Source: JBBSOW01 sp038259365 (GTDB taxonomy: Bacteria > Actinomycetota > Actinomycetes > Propionibacteriales > Propionibacteriaceae). Taken from it: 60,556 nt of DNA. Positions 32,682 to 41,214 of the stretch are shown here, piece after piece (position 1 is the first letter of the stretch; each line of letters begins with the position of its first letter). The notes beneath the pieces were generated by a model. That model had not been told where the DNA came from and ran no database searches. It saw only the letters and a list, made by a program, of their open reading frames with translations. The DNA lies in NCBI GenBank assembly GCA_038259365.1, contig JBBSOW010000007.1, forward strand, positions 1-60,556, read 5' to 3'. The position numbers and the translations under genes were made by a program.

Positions 32682-32711
32682 CGCCGAGACCAGAGGAGGT
32701 GGAGTTCGCGT

Positions 32712-33008
32712 ATGCGCAAGTATGAAGTCATGGTCATCATCGACCCAGACACCGATGAGCGTCAGCTGAATCCAATCCTGGAAAAGCACCTTGCCATCAT
32801 CACCAACGGCGGCGGAACCGTCGACAACCTGGACATCTGGGGCCGTCGTCGTCTCGCCTACGAGATTCGCAAGAAGACCGAAGGCCTGTACGCCGTTATC
32901 AAGTTGACCGCCAATCCGGACGACGTCAAAGAGCTGGATCGCCGGTTCACCATCGACGAGCAGATCATGCGCACCAAGGTCATGCGTCCCGAACTGCACG
33001 GAATCTGA
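32712..33008 (+). CDS. rpsF: 30S ribosomal protein S6
   Basis: A 98-residue ribosomal protein binding the central domain of 16S rRNA with S18. It begins MRKYEVMVIIDPDTDERQL and has the typical TVDNLDIWGRRRLAYEI and ALYAVIKL-like (GLYAVIKLTA) segments, ending with RRFTIDEQIMRTKVMRPE. GGTGGAG precedes the chosen ATG; the frame upstream is not conserved-looking. First gene of the rpsF-ssb-rpsR-rplI operon. Confidence 0.97.
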   Translation: MRKYEVMVIIDPDTDERQLNPILEKHLAIITNGGGTVDNLDIWGRRRLAYEIRKKTEGLYAVIKLTANPDDVKELDRRFTIDEQIMRTKVMRPELHGI

Positions 33009-33101
33009 GTTTCAGGCTCTGTGGACAAGCCAACGGGCGGCTACTCGTCTCGTGGCAAGGTTGTTCTAAACGCACTACGTCAGTAATTTCCGGAGGCAGC
33101 A

Positions 33102-33659
33102 ATGGCAGGCGAAACAGTCATCACGTTGATCGGTAACCTCACCGCCGATCCCGAACTACGGTTCACCCCCTCGGGGGCGCCCGTGGCCAACTTCACCGTG
33201 GCCTCGACCCCCCGCACGTTCGATCGTCAGACGAACGAGTGGAAGGACGGGGACGCGATGTTCATCAGCTGCGCGGTCTGGCGCCAGGCCGCCGAGAACG
33301 TGGCCGAATCCCTCCAAAAGGGGATGCGGGTCATCGTGACCGGGCGGTTGAAGTCACGTAGCTACGAGACCCGCGAGGGTGAGAAGCGAACCGTCTTCGA
33401 GATCGACGCCGACGAGATCGGCCCCGCGTTGAAGTACGCCACGGCGAAGGTCCAGCGCAACCAAAGCGGTGGCTACTCCGGTGGCGGTCAAGGCGGCGGT
33501 GGGCAACGCTCCGGAGGAAACTCCGGAGGCGGTGGCCAGGATCCCTGGGGCGGCGGCGGTGCAAGCCAAGGCGCCAGCCAGGGCGGGAACAATCAGGGTG
33601 GACGCAGCGGCGGATCGGACCCTTGGGCCAGCGCCCAAAGCGACGAGCCCCCGTTCTGA
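33102..33659 (+). CDS. ssb: single-stranded DNA-binding protein
   Basis: A 185-residue SSB. The OB fold (1-110) has VITLIGNLTADPELRFTPSG, VANFTVASTPRTFD, WRQAAENVAESLQKG and MRVIVTGRLKSRSYE; a long Gly/Gln/Ser-rich linker (118-172) follows, and the acidic tip SDEPPF recruits partner proteins. Located between rpsF and rpsR as in many Actinobacteria. GGAGG lies 7 nt before the ATG. Confidence 0.97.
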   Translation: MAGETVITLIGNLTADPELRFTPSGAPVANFTVASTPRTFDRQTNEWKDGDAMFISCAVWRQAAENVAESLQKGMRVIVTGRLKSRSYETREGEKRTVFEIDADEIGPALKYATAKVQRNQSGGYSGGGQGGGGQRSGGNSGGGGQDPWGGGGASQGASQGGNNQGGRSGGSDPWASAQSDEPPF

Positions 33660-33733
33660 TGAGTTGGAACTGATTAGACCCTTCTGATCGGTGCCGCTCT
33701 TAGCAGCACAGTTCACACACACACACATCGAAT

Positions 33734-33777
33734 AGCCCGATCGCTTGATCGGGCTGGCACATTCCGGCGATAGCCGG
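33734..33777 (+). promoter_or_regulatory. two hairpins in the ssb-rpsR intergenic region
   Basis: AGCCCGATC (33734-33742) pairs with GATCGGGCT (33747-33755) around GCTT; then CCGGC (33764-33768) pairs with GCCGG (33773-33777) around GATA, 22 nt before the rpsR ATG. Neither has a T tract, so they are more likely mRNA-processing or translational control structures than terminators. A (CA)6 run lies just upstream. Confidence 0.5.
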
Positions 33778-33799
33778 GCTTCGAAAGGGGAGCACCACA

Positions 33800-34036
33800 A
33801 TGGCCGCACAGCGTAAAGCGCCTATTAAGAAGAAGGGCGGACCGGTCAAGACCGTCCGCATCTCACACGTCGATTACAAGGACACCGCCACGTTGCGGAA
33901 GTTCATCTCCGAGCGCGGAAAGATTCGCGCCCGTCGGGTAACCGGGCTGTCCGTTCAGGATCAGCGTAAGGTCGCCATCGCCATCAAGAACGCGCGTGAG
34001 GTTGCTCTGCTTCCCTACGCCTCGACCGCTCGCTGA
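33800..34036 (+). CDS. rpsR: 30S ribosomal protein S18
   Basis: A 78-residue ribosomal protein S18, partner of S6. Typical features are the basic N-terminus with KRKAPIKKKGG-like content, HVDYKDTATLRKFISERGKI in part, and the RRVTGLSVQDQRKVAIAIKNAREVALLPY helix region. It has no cysteine zinc motif, i.e. the Cys-minus form. GAAAGGGGAG precedes the ATG. Third gene of the operon, 13 nt before rplI. Confidence 0.97.
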   Translation: MAAQRKAPIKKKGGPVKTVRISHVDYKDTATLRKFISERGKIRARRVTGLSVQDQRKVAIAIKNAREVALLPYASTAR

Positions 34037-34049
34037 TAGGGGAATCGCT

Positions 34050-34496
34050 ATGAAGCTCATCCTTACTGCCGCGGTGGACAACCTGGGTATTGCCGGCGAC
34101 ATTGTCGAGGTCAAGGACGGTTACGGCCGCAACTTCCTGCTGCCTCGCGGCGACGCCATCGCGTGGACCCGCGGCGCGGAGAAGCAGATCGAGGGGATCA
34201 AGCGGGCGCGCGACGCTCGCGAGATCCGTGGCGTGGATCACGCTCAAGAGGTCCGCGCGCAGATCGAGGACCTGCAGGTCTCCATGCCGGTTCGCTCCAG
34301 CGAGTCCGGTAAATTGTTCGGCGCCGTCACGGCCGCCGATCTGGCCGCGGCCATCAAGAAGGCCGGTGGCCCCGCCGTCGACAAGCGCAGCATCGAGATT
34401 GCCAAGCCGATCCGCACGCTGGGCAACCACACCGTCGGCGTCAAGCTGCACGAGGCCGTCGTCGCGCACCTGCCCGTCGAGGTCGTCTCGGCCTGA
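34050..34496 (+). CDS. rplI: 50S ribosomal protein L9
   Basis: A 148-residue L9 with the N-terminal rRNA-binding domain (MKLILTAAVDNLGIAGDIVEVKDGYGRNFLLPRG as consecutive blocks), the long connecting helix (about 42-78), and a C-terminal domain with SGKLFGAVTAADLAAAIKK and LGNHTVGVKLHEAVVAHLPVEVV. ATAGGGG upstream supports this ATG. It ends the operon and is followed by a terminator. Confidence 0.97.
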   Translation: MKLILTAAVDNLGIAGDIVEVKDGYGRNFLLPRGDAIAWTRGAEKQIEGIKRARDAREIRGVDHAQEVRAQIEDLQVSMPVRSSESGKLFGAVTAADLAAAIKKAGGPAVDKRSIEIAKPIRTLGNHTVGVKLHEAVVAHLPVEVVSA

Positions 34497-34520
34497 CGAA
34501 CGCGCTACACACTGCTTGAC

Positions 34521-34558
34521 CCACAGGGCTCGTCGAAGAGATTCGGCGGGCCCTGTGG
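34521..34558 (+). terminator. terminator after rplI
   Basis: CCACAGGGC (34521-34529) pairs with GCCCTGTGG (34550-34558), with further pairs inside, followed by a short GTTTC. It separates the ribosomal operon from the convergent ABC-2 genes. Confidence 0.75.
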
Positions 34559-34570
34559 CGTTTCAGTGCT

Positions 34571-35335
34571 TCAGGCCGACGGCGCCCGTCGCCACCAGGC
34601 GACCGTTGCCATCGCCATCGCCGACGAGAAGACGGGCACGAGGGCGAGGTGCCCAACGCCGACCGACGGCATGCCGGGGACGCTCGTGGCCCACAGCCCA
34701 GGGGAGGACAGCGGAAACCACTGCCCGACGCCCAGGATCACCGCGACCTGCGCCGCGACGACCAGCCCGAGCAGGCCACCGATGGCCGGCAGGTAGCCGC
34801 GGCCGACGCTCGCGAACAGCGCAACGGTGAGGGCCGACGCCCCGGTCAGCATCGCCAGCCCCACGATCCGCCCCAGACCGAACAGCGTCGCGGGCTCGGG
34901 TGGGCCCAGACCGGCCGCGAGACCCACGAGGAGGGCGGTCGGTCCCAGAGCCACCGATACGCCGGAGGCCCACACCATCAGCAGCGTGAGCTTGGCCGCG
35001 GCGACCGTCGCTCGGGGAGTCGCGTTGGCGTAGAGCGAAACGACGGTGCGCTCGGCGAACTCGCGGCCGAAGCACCACGCGACGACGACCCCCATCCCCA
35101 GCAGTCCGGCGGTGGCGAAGACCTGGCCGAGCCCGGAGACGTACCCGGCCCACCCGGGGCCGGGTAGCATCGCCCGCGCCTTGAGCGTCATCGGGTCCGC
35201 GCCGTCGCGTCCCGCGACAATCGCGAAGGAGGCGGCCAAGAACGGCGGAGCCAACAGCAGGACCGCGGCGGCCACCCGCGGCACCCGGGAGCGCCGGAGC
35301 TTCAGCCACTCCACGTCGAGCGCGGCGAGCATCAT
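34571..35335 (-). CDS. ABC-2 type transporter permease
   Basis: A 254-residue membrane protein with about six hydrophobic segments, starting MMLAALDVEWLKLRRSR, the typical opening of ABC-2 exporters, where LxxExxKLRR precedes the first span. It overlaps the ATPase stop by four bases (ATGA). Together with the ATPase at 35332 and TetR at 36084 it forms a three-gene export unit. The substrate is unknown; drug, lipid or peptide export are all possible. Confidence 0.88.
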   Translation of the reverse strand: MMLAALDVEWLKLRRSRVPRVAAAVLLLAPPFLAASFAIVAGRDGADPMTLKARAMLPGPGWAGYVSGLGQVFATAGLLGMGVVVAWCFGREFAERTVVSLYANATPRATVAAAKLTLLMVWASGVSVALGPTALLVGLAAGLGPPEPATLFGLGRIVGLAMLTGASALTVALFASVGRGYLPAIGGLLGLVVAAQVAVILGVGQWFPLSSPGLWATSVPGMPSVGVGHLALVPVFSSAMAMATVAWWRRAPSA

Positions 35336-36087
35336 GCTGGTTCTCCCTGGCGCCGTTGACGAGCGGGCTCGAGGTCGGCCGCGTGCACCATCTCGAAGAA
35401 GGAGTGCTCCAGGTCCGTCCCGCCGGGCGCGAGCCGGCCCACGAGCCGGCCGCGGTGCATCACCTCGACGCGATCCGCCACCCGCGCCACCTCGTCGAGG
35501 TGGTGGCTGGAGACCAGGACGGCGGTCCCCTCGCTGGCGGTCTCGCGCAACAGCTCGCGCAGGAGGACCACCGCGGCCGGATCGAGGGCGTTCGTCGGCT
35601 CGTCGAGAATGAGCAACCGAGGCCGATGGACCAGCGCGCTGGCCAGGCCCAGCCGCTGGCAGTTGCCTTGGGAAAGAGCCGAGGTCCGGCGGTCGGCGTA
35701 GGTCTGCAGATCCAGCCGCTCGATGACGGCTTCGACGGCCCCGGGCGCCGCCGCTCGGCTCAGACCGTGTAGCCGGGCCGCCGCCCACAGGTTCTGGGCG
35801 ACGGTGAGTTCGGGGTAGGCGTGCGGGGTCTCGATCAGGTGACCCACCCCCCGCCACGGCGTCGGTCCGGCCGCACCGACCGGGACGCCGAGGACCCGCG
35901 CCTGGCCGGAATCGGCACGGGTCATCCCCAGGATCAACCGCATGAGGGTCGTCTTACCCGCGCCGTTGAAGCCGACCACGGCGAGCACCTCACCCACATC
36001 CAGGCTCAGGCAGAGGTCATCGACCGCGATCTCGTCGCCGAAGCGCTTCGTCAGGTCCGTGCACTGCAAGGCCGCCGCGCGGTTCAT
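35332..36087 (-). CDS. ABC transporter ATP-binding protein
   Basis: A 251-residue ATPase of the ABC-2 export group. Walker A is VGFNGAGKTTLMRL, the Q-loop region follows, the signature is ALSQGNCQRLGLA (SQGN instead of SGGQ), Walker B is RLLILDEPTNALDP, and the H-loop is VSSHHLDE. The start at 36087 overlaps the TetR stop (ATGA). It energises the permease encoded next. Confidence 0.93.
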   Translation of the reverse strand: MNRAAALQCTDLTKRFGDEIAVDDLCLSLDVGEVLAVVGFNGAGKTTLMRLILGMTRADSGQARVLGVPVGAAGPTPWRGVGHLIETPHAYPELTVAQNLWAAARLHGLSRAAAPGAVEAVIERLDLQTYADRRTSALSQGNCQRLGLASALVHRPRLLILDEPTNALDPAAVVLLRELLRETASEGTAVLVSSHHLDEVARVADRVEVMHRGRLVGRLAPGGTDLEHSFFEMVHAADLEPARQRRQGEPA

Positions 36088-36644
36088 CGCGATTCCGTCG
36101 CACCGTGTGGATCGAGAACGTCCAACGCGGTCAGCAGGCTGTCGGTGAGCGAGGATTCGTCTGTGTCGACGCCCCACGCCAGGAGCGCGGCCGTCAGGGC
36201 GGCGATCGTCGCGGCCGCGGCAATCCGCGACTCGCGGAGGGGCGACGTGACCGCCAACGCGTCCGCGATTGCCGTTTGGGTCGCGAGGGTGTTGGTCCCC
36301 ATCCCGGCCGCCAAGGAGGGGGTGGCGGCCACGATCCGCACCCGAACCCTGACCTGTTCCTCCTCGGGGAAGGTCAACGACGCCAGGGCCGCGCGGACGC
36401 CGCGGCAGGCCCGCGGCAGGGGCGGCAGATCGCTGGGCTGGCCGGCGACGGCATCGGCGATGGCGGGATCGAACGGATCCTCCAGCACCAGCGCCTGCTT
36501 GGTGGCGAAGTGCCGAAAGAAGGTCATGTGCGAGACGCCGGCCGCCGTCGCGACCTGCTCGACGGTGACCGCCTCGTAGCCGAATTCACCGATCAGCTCC
36601 AGGCCGACCTGTTGCAGACGAGCCCTCGTTTGTGTTCCGCTCAC
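36084..36644 (-). CDS. TetR-family transcriptional regulator
   Basis: A 186-residue regulator with the N-terminal HTH TVEQVATAAGVSHMTFFRHFATK and a C-terminal helical domain of the AcrR/TetR_C type. It is first of the TetR-ATPase-permease operon and its stop overlaps the ATPase start, so it probably represses its own operon and responds to the exported compound. A GTTAGTCACTAAC-like palindrome (TGTTAGTCACTAACG near 36652-36665) lies just upstream of its start and is a likely operator. Confidence 0.92.
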   Translation of the reverse strand: MSGTQTRARLQQVGLELIGEFGYEAVTVEQVATAAGVSHMTFFRHFATKQALVLEDPFDPAIADAVAGQPSDLPPLPRACRGVRAALASLTFPEEEQVRVRVRIVAATPSLAAGMGTNTLATQTAIADALAVTSPLRESRIAAAATIAALTAALLAWGVDTDESSLTDSLLTALDVLDPHGATESR

Positions 36645-36651
36645 CCCTCGA

Positions 36652-36665
36652 TGTTAGTCACTAAC
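36652..36665. promoter_or_regulatory. candidate TetR operator
   Basis: The sequence TGTTAGTCACTAAC contains the inverted repeat GTTAGT-C-ACTAAC just upstream of the TetR start codon. Its position immediately before a self-contained TetR-ABC exporter operon fits autoregulation. Confidence 0.55.
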
Positions 36666-36697
36666 GCTCGGCTCGTCCAGAGGACGACTGGCCTTGC

Positions 36698-37357
36698 TCA
36701 GCCCTCCTGGACGTCGATCACCACCCGGGTGGGGGACTTCATGGTGAACACGCGGAAGGGCAGTTCCGAGTCGACCCCGAGGACGATCTGCGCCATCCCC
36801 TCGAACGGGGGGCCGACGAACACTTCGGCCACGTTGTTGATCCCCTTGGTCAGCCTGGGCGCCAGCTGTTCCGATTCGCCGGGCGTGCGGATGCCGGAGA
36901 GCGTGAGCCGCAAGAAGGCGTTTCCCCGCATCGTGATCGGCTTACCGCTGCCGGCGGCGGTCGGGGCGTCGCCGTACTCGGCCGAATAGTGCGGTGCCCC
37001 CGCGCCGTCGAAGTAGATCACGATTTGGGTGTAGCCGTCCTGCGCACCCGCGCGGACCTCCGTGGGCAACACCTCGGAATCCAGGCTCGGGAAGCCGTCG
37101 TCCTGTTGCTTGTCACCAGAAAATTCGGCTCCCGGGTCGGTGCTCGCCGTCGCGCTCGCTACCGGGGTCGACGGGCCCGGCGAGGCGATCATCGAGCTCG
37201 GGGAGCTGGCGGGGGAGGACGCGTCCGAGGACGGTCGGGGCGTGGCGCTCGAGGACGGTCCGGGCGTCGCGCCCGAGCAGCCGACGAGCGACATCACCAC
37301 GGCCACCGCCGCGATGAGCTGCCCTCGAGCGGACCGGCGACGAATCCAAGCGTGCAT
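36698..37357 (-). CDS. lipoprotein with AMIN-like domain
   Basis: A 219-residue exported lipoprotein: signal peptide with lipobox LVGC (Cys27), a Ser/Pro/Ala-rich linker to about residue 85, then a beta-rich AMIN-like domain (VRAGAQDGYTQIVIYFDG, ITMRGNAFLRLTLSGI, LPFRVFTMKSPTRVVIDVQ). Such domains are thought to sit on the cell envelope and bind peptidoglycan or glycans. No catalytic domain is attached. It is on the same strand as the neighbouring genes but separated by 36-53 nt. Confidence 0.85.
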   Translation of the reverse strand: MHAWIRRRSARGQLIAAVAVVMSLVGCSGATPGPSSSATPRPSSDASSPASSPSSMIASPGPSTPVASATASTDPGAEFSGDKQQDDGFPSLDSEVLPTEVRAGAQDGYTQIVIYFDGAGAPHYSAEYGDAPTAAGSGKPITMRGNAFLRLTLSGIRTPGESEQLAPRLTKGINNVAEVFVGPPFEGMAQIVLGVDSELPFRVFTMKSPTRVVIDVQEG

Positions 37358-37393
37358 ACCCTATGGTCGCACGCCTCGCCGCGGCCCCCGAGG

Positions 37394-38281
37394 CTAGCTC
37401 CGGTTCAGCCGATCCAGCTCGTCCTGGCTGAGCTCCAGCCCGGCCGCGGCGGCCGAGTCCGTGATGGACTGGGGTCGTTTGGCCCCCGGTATGGGGATGA
37501 CGATCGGCGCCTGGGCCAGCTCCCAAGCCAACGCAACCTGCTGGGGGCTGACGCCGTGATCGGCGGCAATCTCGGCGAAGGCGGGATGCTTGGTGGCCAG
37601 CTGCTTCGCATCGCTCAGCCCGCCGAGGGGAGACCAGGCGAGGAAGGCGAGCCCCAGCTCGTGGCACACCTCGATCTCGGTCAGGCTGGTGCGGAACTTG
37701 GGGCTGAACTGGTTCTGCACGCTCACCAACGAATCGCCCAGCACCTCGTGGGCCCGGCGGATCTGGTCGGGATCGGCGTTGGACAACCCCACCATGGCGA
37801 CCTTGCCCGAGGCGGCGATCTCCTTGAGCGTGCCGAGCACCTCGCCGTAGTCGACGGTGGGATCGGGGCGGTGGTGCTGCCAGAGCGCGAGCTGCTCGAC
37901 GCCGAGCCGGGTCAGGCTGTCGTCTACGGCCGAACGCAGGTGATCGGCGCTGTTGTCGGTGGCCCAATCCCCGCCCTCGTCGGTGCGCACTTGGCCGCCC
38001 TTGGTGGCCAGCAGGACCTGATCGCGCACCCCCAACTCGTCGAGGATCGAGGCGATCAGTTTCTCGTTCTCACCCTGGGCCTTGGCGCCCAGATCCTCGC
38101 CGGGGCCGTAGGCGTCGGCGGTGTCGAACAGGGTGACGCCGGCGTCGAGCGCGGCGCGGACGGTGTCGAGCAACTGCTGGCGCGGCTGGGCGCCGGTCTG
38201 ATCGAAGGTCATCAGGCCCAGCCCGATCGCTCCGACCTGGTGTTGGCCGACGGCCGCGTTTCCTAGGTTTCGTGTCTGCAT
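37394..38281 (-). CDS. aldo/keto reductase
   Basis: A 295-residue NADPH-dependent reductase. The barrel and tetrad are visible: Asp/Tyr in LFDTADAYGPGEDLGAKA, Lys in LLATKGGQV, His in ALWQHHRPDP, and the cofactor region AWELAQAPIVIPIPGAKRP. It resembles the bacterial AKR group often annotated as oxidoreductase with unknown physiological substrate. It is divergent from the dehydratase gene by 47 nt. Confidence 0.92.
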   Translation of the reverse strand: MQTRNLGNAAVGQHQVGAIGLGLMTFDQTGAQPRQQLLDTVRAALDAGVTLFDTADAYGPGEDLGAKAQGENEKLIASILDELGVRDQVLLATKGGQVRTDEGGDWATDNSADHLRSAVDDSLTRLGVEQLALWQHHRPDPTVDYGEVLGTLKEIAASGKVAMVGLSNADPDQIRRAHEVLGDSLVSVQNQFSPKFRTSLTEIEVCHELGLAFLAWSPLGGLSDAKQLATKHPAFAEIAADHGVSPQQVALAWELAQAPIVIPIPGAKRPQSITDSAAAAGLELSQDELDRLNRS

Positions 38282-38328
38282 CCCACCAGCTTATCCACGG
38301 CCCCCCGGGGGGACGCGATAATGACGTG

Positions 38329-39285
38329 GTGACCGCTCCCACCATCCTCGACGTCCGTTCCGCCGCGCAACGCCTGGCGGGAGTCGCCCACCGCACCCCG
38401 GTCCTCACCTCGGCCCGGTTGACCGAGCAGAGCGGGGCCGAGATCGTCCTCAAGGCCGAGAACCTCCAGCGGATGGGCGCCTTCAAGTTTCGCGGCGCCT
38501 ACAACGCGCTCTCGCGACTGTCCGACGAACAGCGGGCCCGCGGCGTCGTGGCCTACTCCTCGGGCAACCACGCCCAGGCCGTGGCGCTGTCGGCGCGCCT
38601 GCTGGGCCTGCCCGCCACCATCGTCATGCCCCACGACGCCCCCGCGGTGAAGCTGACCGCCACGCGGGGCTACGGCGCCACCGTCGTGGAATACGACCGC
38701 TACACCGAGGATCGCGAGGCCATCGGGGCCGCCATCGCCGAACGCGAGGGCCTCGCCCTGATTCCGCCGTACAACCACCTCGACGTCATCGCCGGGCAGG
38801 GGACCGCCGCCCTGGAGCTCCTGGAGGACGTGCCCGACCTGGACGTCATCGTGGCCCCGCTGGGTGGTGGCGGTCTGCTTTCGGGCTGCGCGATCGCCGC
38901 CCACGCCCATAACCCAGGCATGGAGGTGCTCGGGGTGGAGCCGGAGGCGGGCGACGACGGCCGCCAGTCGCTGTCCGCCGGGCGCATCGTCACCATCGAG
39001 GCGCCGCGCACCATCGCCGACGGCGCCCAGACCCTGCACCTGGGCGATCTCACCTTCCCCATCCTGCAGGAGCACGTCCAGGAGATCCTCACCGCCTCCG
39101 ATGCCGAGCTCGTCGCGGTGATGAAGCTGCTCGCGGGGACCTTGAAGATCGTCGTCGAGCCGACCGGCTGCCTCGGCTTGGCGGCCGTCCTGGCCGATCC
39201 GGAGCGCTTCCGGGGCCGCCGCGTCGGGGTCGTCCTGAGCGGCGGGAACGTCGCGCTCGACCGGTTCGCTAAGCTAGTTGGCTGA
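38329..39285 (+). CDS. threonine/serine dehydratase-like PLP enzyme
   Basis: A 318-residue fold-type II PLP enzyme. The PLP lysine is in GAFKFRGAYNAL, the phosphate loop is PLGGGGLLSG, and SSGNHAQAVALSARLLG is the Asn loop. It lacks the C-terminal ACT-like domain of biosynthetic IlvA, so it is a short catabolic-type threonine ammonia-lyase, a threo-3-hydroxyaspartate ammonia-lyase or a serine racemase-like enzyme; these cannot be separated by eye. The GTG start (38329; 38326 also possible) gives the normal family length. Its 3' end overlaps the convergent debranching gene by 12 nt. Confidence 0.9.
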   Translation: MTAPTILDVRSAAQRLAGVAHRTPVLTSARLTEQSGAEIVLKAENLQRMGAFKFRGAYNALSRLSDEQRARGVVAYSSGNHAQAVALSARLLGLPATIVMPHDAPAVKLTATRGYGATVVEYDRYTEDREAIGAAIAEREGLALIPPYNHLDVIAGQGTAALELLEDVPDLDVIVAPLGGGGLLSGCAIAAHAHNPGMEVLGVEPEAGDDGRQSLSAGRIVTIEAPRTIADGAQTLHLGDLTFPILQEHVQEILTASDAELVAVMKLLAGTLKIVVEPTGCLGLAAVLADPERFRGRRVGVVLSGGNVALDRFAKLVG

Positions 39286-41205
39286 GCCCTCCGAAGCGGC
39301 GAAACCCGGAACGAGCGCCCGCGCGATCGTAACGGCGCTGGCCGCCGCCCAGGCCTGGGGGCGGCAGGAGGCGGGGTAGGGCACCGGCGGGAACACCTCG
39401 TCGCTGCCCTGGCCACTGAACAACTCCGGCAGCCGACCGCCGAATCCCTCGGCGGCGCGCAGCAGTCCGCGGGCGAGTCGGGCCGCCTCGGCGTCGAAAC
39501 CGCCGCGCAGCATTCCGTCGATGATGACGGCGGTATCGTGGGTCCAGACCGAACCGACGTGATAGCTCAGTGGCCAATAGCCGGCGTTGGTGGTGGAGAG
39601 GGTGCGGACACCGTATCCAGAAGACATGCTGGGATGCAGGAGTCGGTCGACGACGAGTCGCTGTTCCTGGGTGTCGAGGATGCCGGTGCCGAGCAGGTGA
39701 CCCATGTTGGAGGAGACCCCGTCGACCGCTCGTTTGTGGGCGTCGAGCGCGAGCGCAGGGTAGGGGCCCAGATCGTCGCTGACCCAGAAGGTTTCGCGGA
39801 ACCGGGTGGCTAGCTTCGCCGCCCAGGTGGTCCATTCGTCGGCGTGGACCGCGGCACCTGCCAGCCTCAGCAGGCGGGCGCCCGCTAACGCGGCGGCGTG
39901 GGCGTAACCCTGCACCTCCACCAGTGCGATGGGTCCTTCGGCCTGCCCCCCGTTGGCCCAGCGGATCGAGTCGGCGGAGTCCTTCCAGCCCTGGTTGGCC
40001 AGCCCGGTACCGGAGGAGTCGAAGTATTCGACGAAACCGTCGCCGTCCGCGTCGGCGTGCTCGCGCAACCAGCCCAACGCCGCGTTGAGCGCCGGCGTGA
40101 GGTCCCCCACCTCGGCTCCGGCGCGCTGCACGTCGTCGAGCAACAAGATCCACAACAGCGTCGCGTCGATGGTGCCGTAGTACTCCGGCGGCAACACGAC
40201 GGCGTGCTGGGCGCCGTCGGTGTCCTGACGCGTTCGGTGCAGATCGAGCGCGACACGGCGGACCTCGTGGAGGATCTTGCCCGGCTGCTCGGCCGTCGCC
40301 GGATCTGTCTCGCGGCCCTGTCGCTGGGCCAGCACGCTCAGCGTGCTCAGCGCGATCGACCGGTCATGGGGCAGTAACAGGCGGGCCGCGATCAACGAAT
40401 CGCGACCGAACAGCGTCAGGTACCAGGGGGAGCCGGCCGCTAGAAACGTGGCGCTTGGATCGGTGGCCTCGGCCATCCGCAGGGCGTTGAGGTCGCTGAT
40501 TGCCGTGTGCAGCAGCCGGTTCAGCCGATCCGCGGATTCGATGGTCCCGGGTAGCGTCGGGACCGGGATCGGATCGCTCACCGCGGCGACGAACGGGGCG
40601 GCGGTATCGGCCAGCTCCAGCGACCAGCCCACGCTCACGGCGCCGTGCGGTGGTACCTCGACCGGCCAGCGCAGAACGTATCCCGAACCGTCGACGCTCA
40701 GCGTGCCGTCGCGGACCGTGAGGTTGGCGATGGTGTCGGCGTCTCGCCACCGCCAGCGCGCCACGCCGTCGCGGGGTTCGACCACCGGCACCGGATGGCC
40801 CGGGCGGCCATCCTTGATGTCGGCCATCGCGGCGTCGTCGGGGATGAGCCGGATCGCCACATCGAAGCGTTGCGCCGCCGCGGCGGCCGAGCGTAGGGTC
40901 AGCGTCTCGTTCAGGCTCGCGCCACCGGCGCGGCGTTGCCGCAAGAGCAGAACCTGCGGATCTACCCTCAGCTCCGGGGTGCGGACAACGTAGCGGTACT
41001 CGGCCACGGAACCCCCAGGCTCCTGGGTGTGGATGTGGTCCAAGCGATGCCCGGAGACGGACAAGGTCAGTTCGCGGGCTGCCCGCTCGTCGCCGCAGTA
41101 GACGCCTTGGGCTCCACCGGTGGTGATGTTTCCGTCCATCGCGGACCAGCACTGGAGGGGGGCCTGCACGACGATGGACAGGTCGTGCAACGACGGCTGG
41201 GTCAT
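39274..41205 (-). CDS. amylo-alpha-1,6-glucosidase / glycogen debranching-like protein
   Basis: A 643-residue protein. Residues 1-230 are the N-terminal beta-sandwich (GDE_N_bis type; ITTGGAQGVYCGDERA, YRYVVRTPEL). The rest is an (alpha/alpha)6 barrel with the catalytic-region motif SPWYLTLFGRDSLIAARLLLP, NQGWKDSADSIRWANG and GYGVRTLSTTNAGYWPLSYHVGSVWTHD in parts. Related proteins are annotated as glycogen debranching enzymes, although substrates for this bacterial group are little studied. Third in a same-strand run with the MATE and DUF5134 genes at 9-nt gaps. Confidence 0.88.
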   Translation of the reverse strand: MTQPSLHDLSIVVQAPLQCWSAMDGNITTGGAQGVYCGDERAARELTLSVSGHRLDHIHTQEPGGSVAEYRYVVRTPELRVDPQVLLLRQRRAGGASLNETLTLRSAAAAAQRFDVAIRLIPDDAAMADIKDGRPGHPVPVVEPRDGVARWRWRDADTIANLTVRDGTLSVDGSGYVLRWPVEVPPHGAVSVGWSLELADTAAPFVAAVSDPIPVPTLPGTIESADRLNRLLHTAISDLNALRMAEATDPSATFLAAGSPWYLTLFGRDSLIAARLLLPHDRSIALSTLSVLAQRQGRETDPATAEQPGKILHEVRRVALDLHRTRQDTDGAQHAVVLPPEYYGTIDATLLWILLLDDVQRAGAEVGDLTPALNAALGWLREHADADGDGFVEYFDSSGTGLANQGWKDSADSIRWANGGQAEGPIALVEVQGYAHAAALAGARLLRLAGAAVHADEWTTWAAKLATRFRETFWVSDDLGPYPALALDAHKRAVDGVSSNMGHLLGTGILDTQEQRLVVDRLLHPSMSSGYGVRTLSTTNAGYWPLSYHVGSVWTHDTAVIIDGMLRGGFDAEAARLARGLLRAAEGFGGRLPELFSGQGSDEVFPPVPYPASCRPQAWAAASAVTIARALVPGFAASEGSAN

Positions 41206-41214
41206 GACTCGACC

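Noticed and set aside
33716..33727. (CA)6 dinucleotide run between ssb and rpsR
   Set aside because: Too short to be a meaningful phase-variable repeat and outside any coding region.
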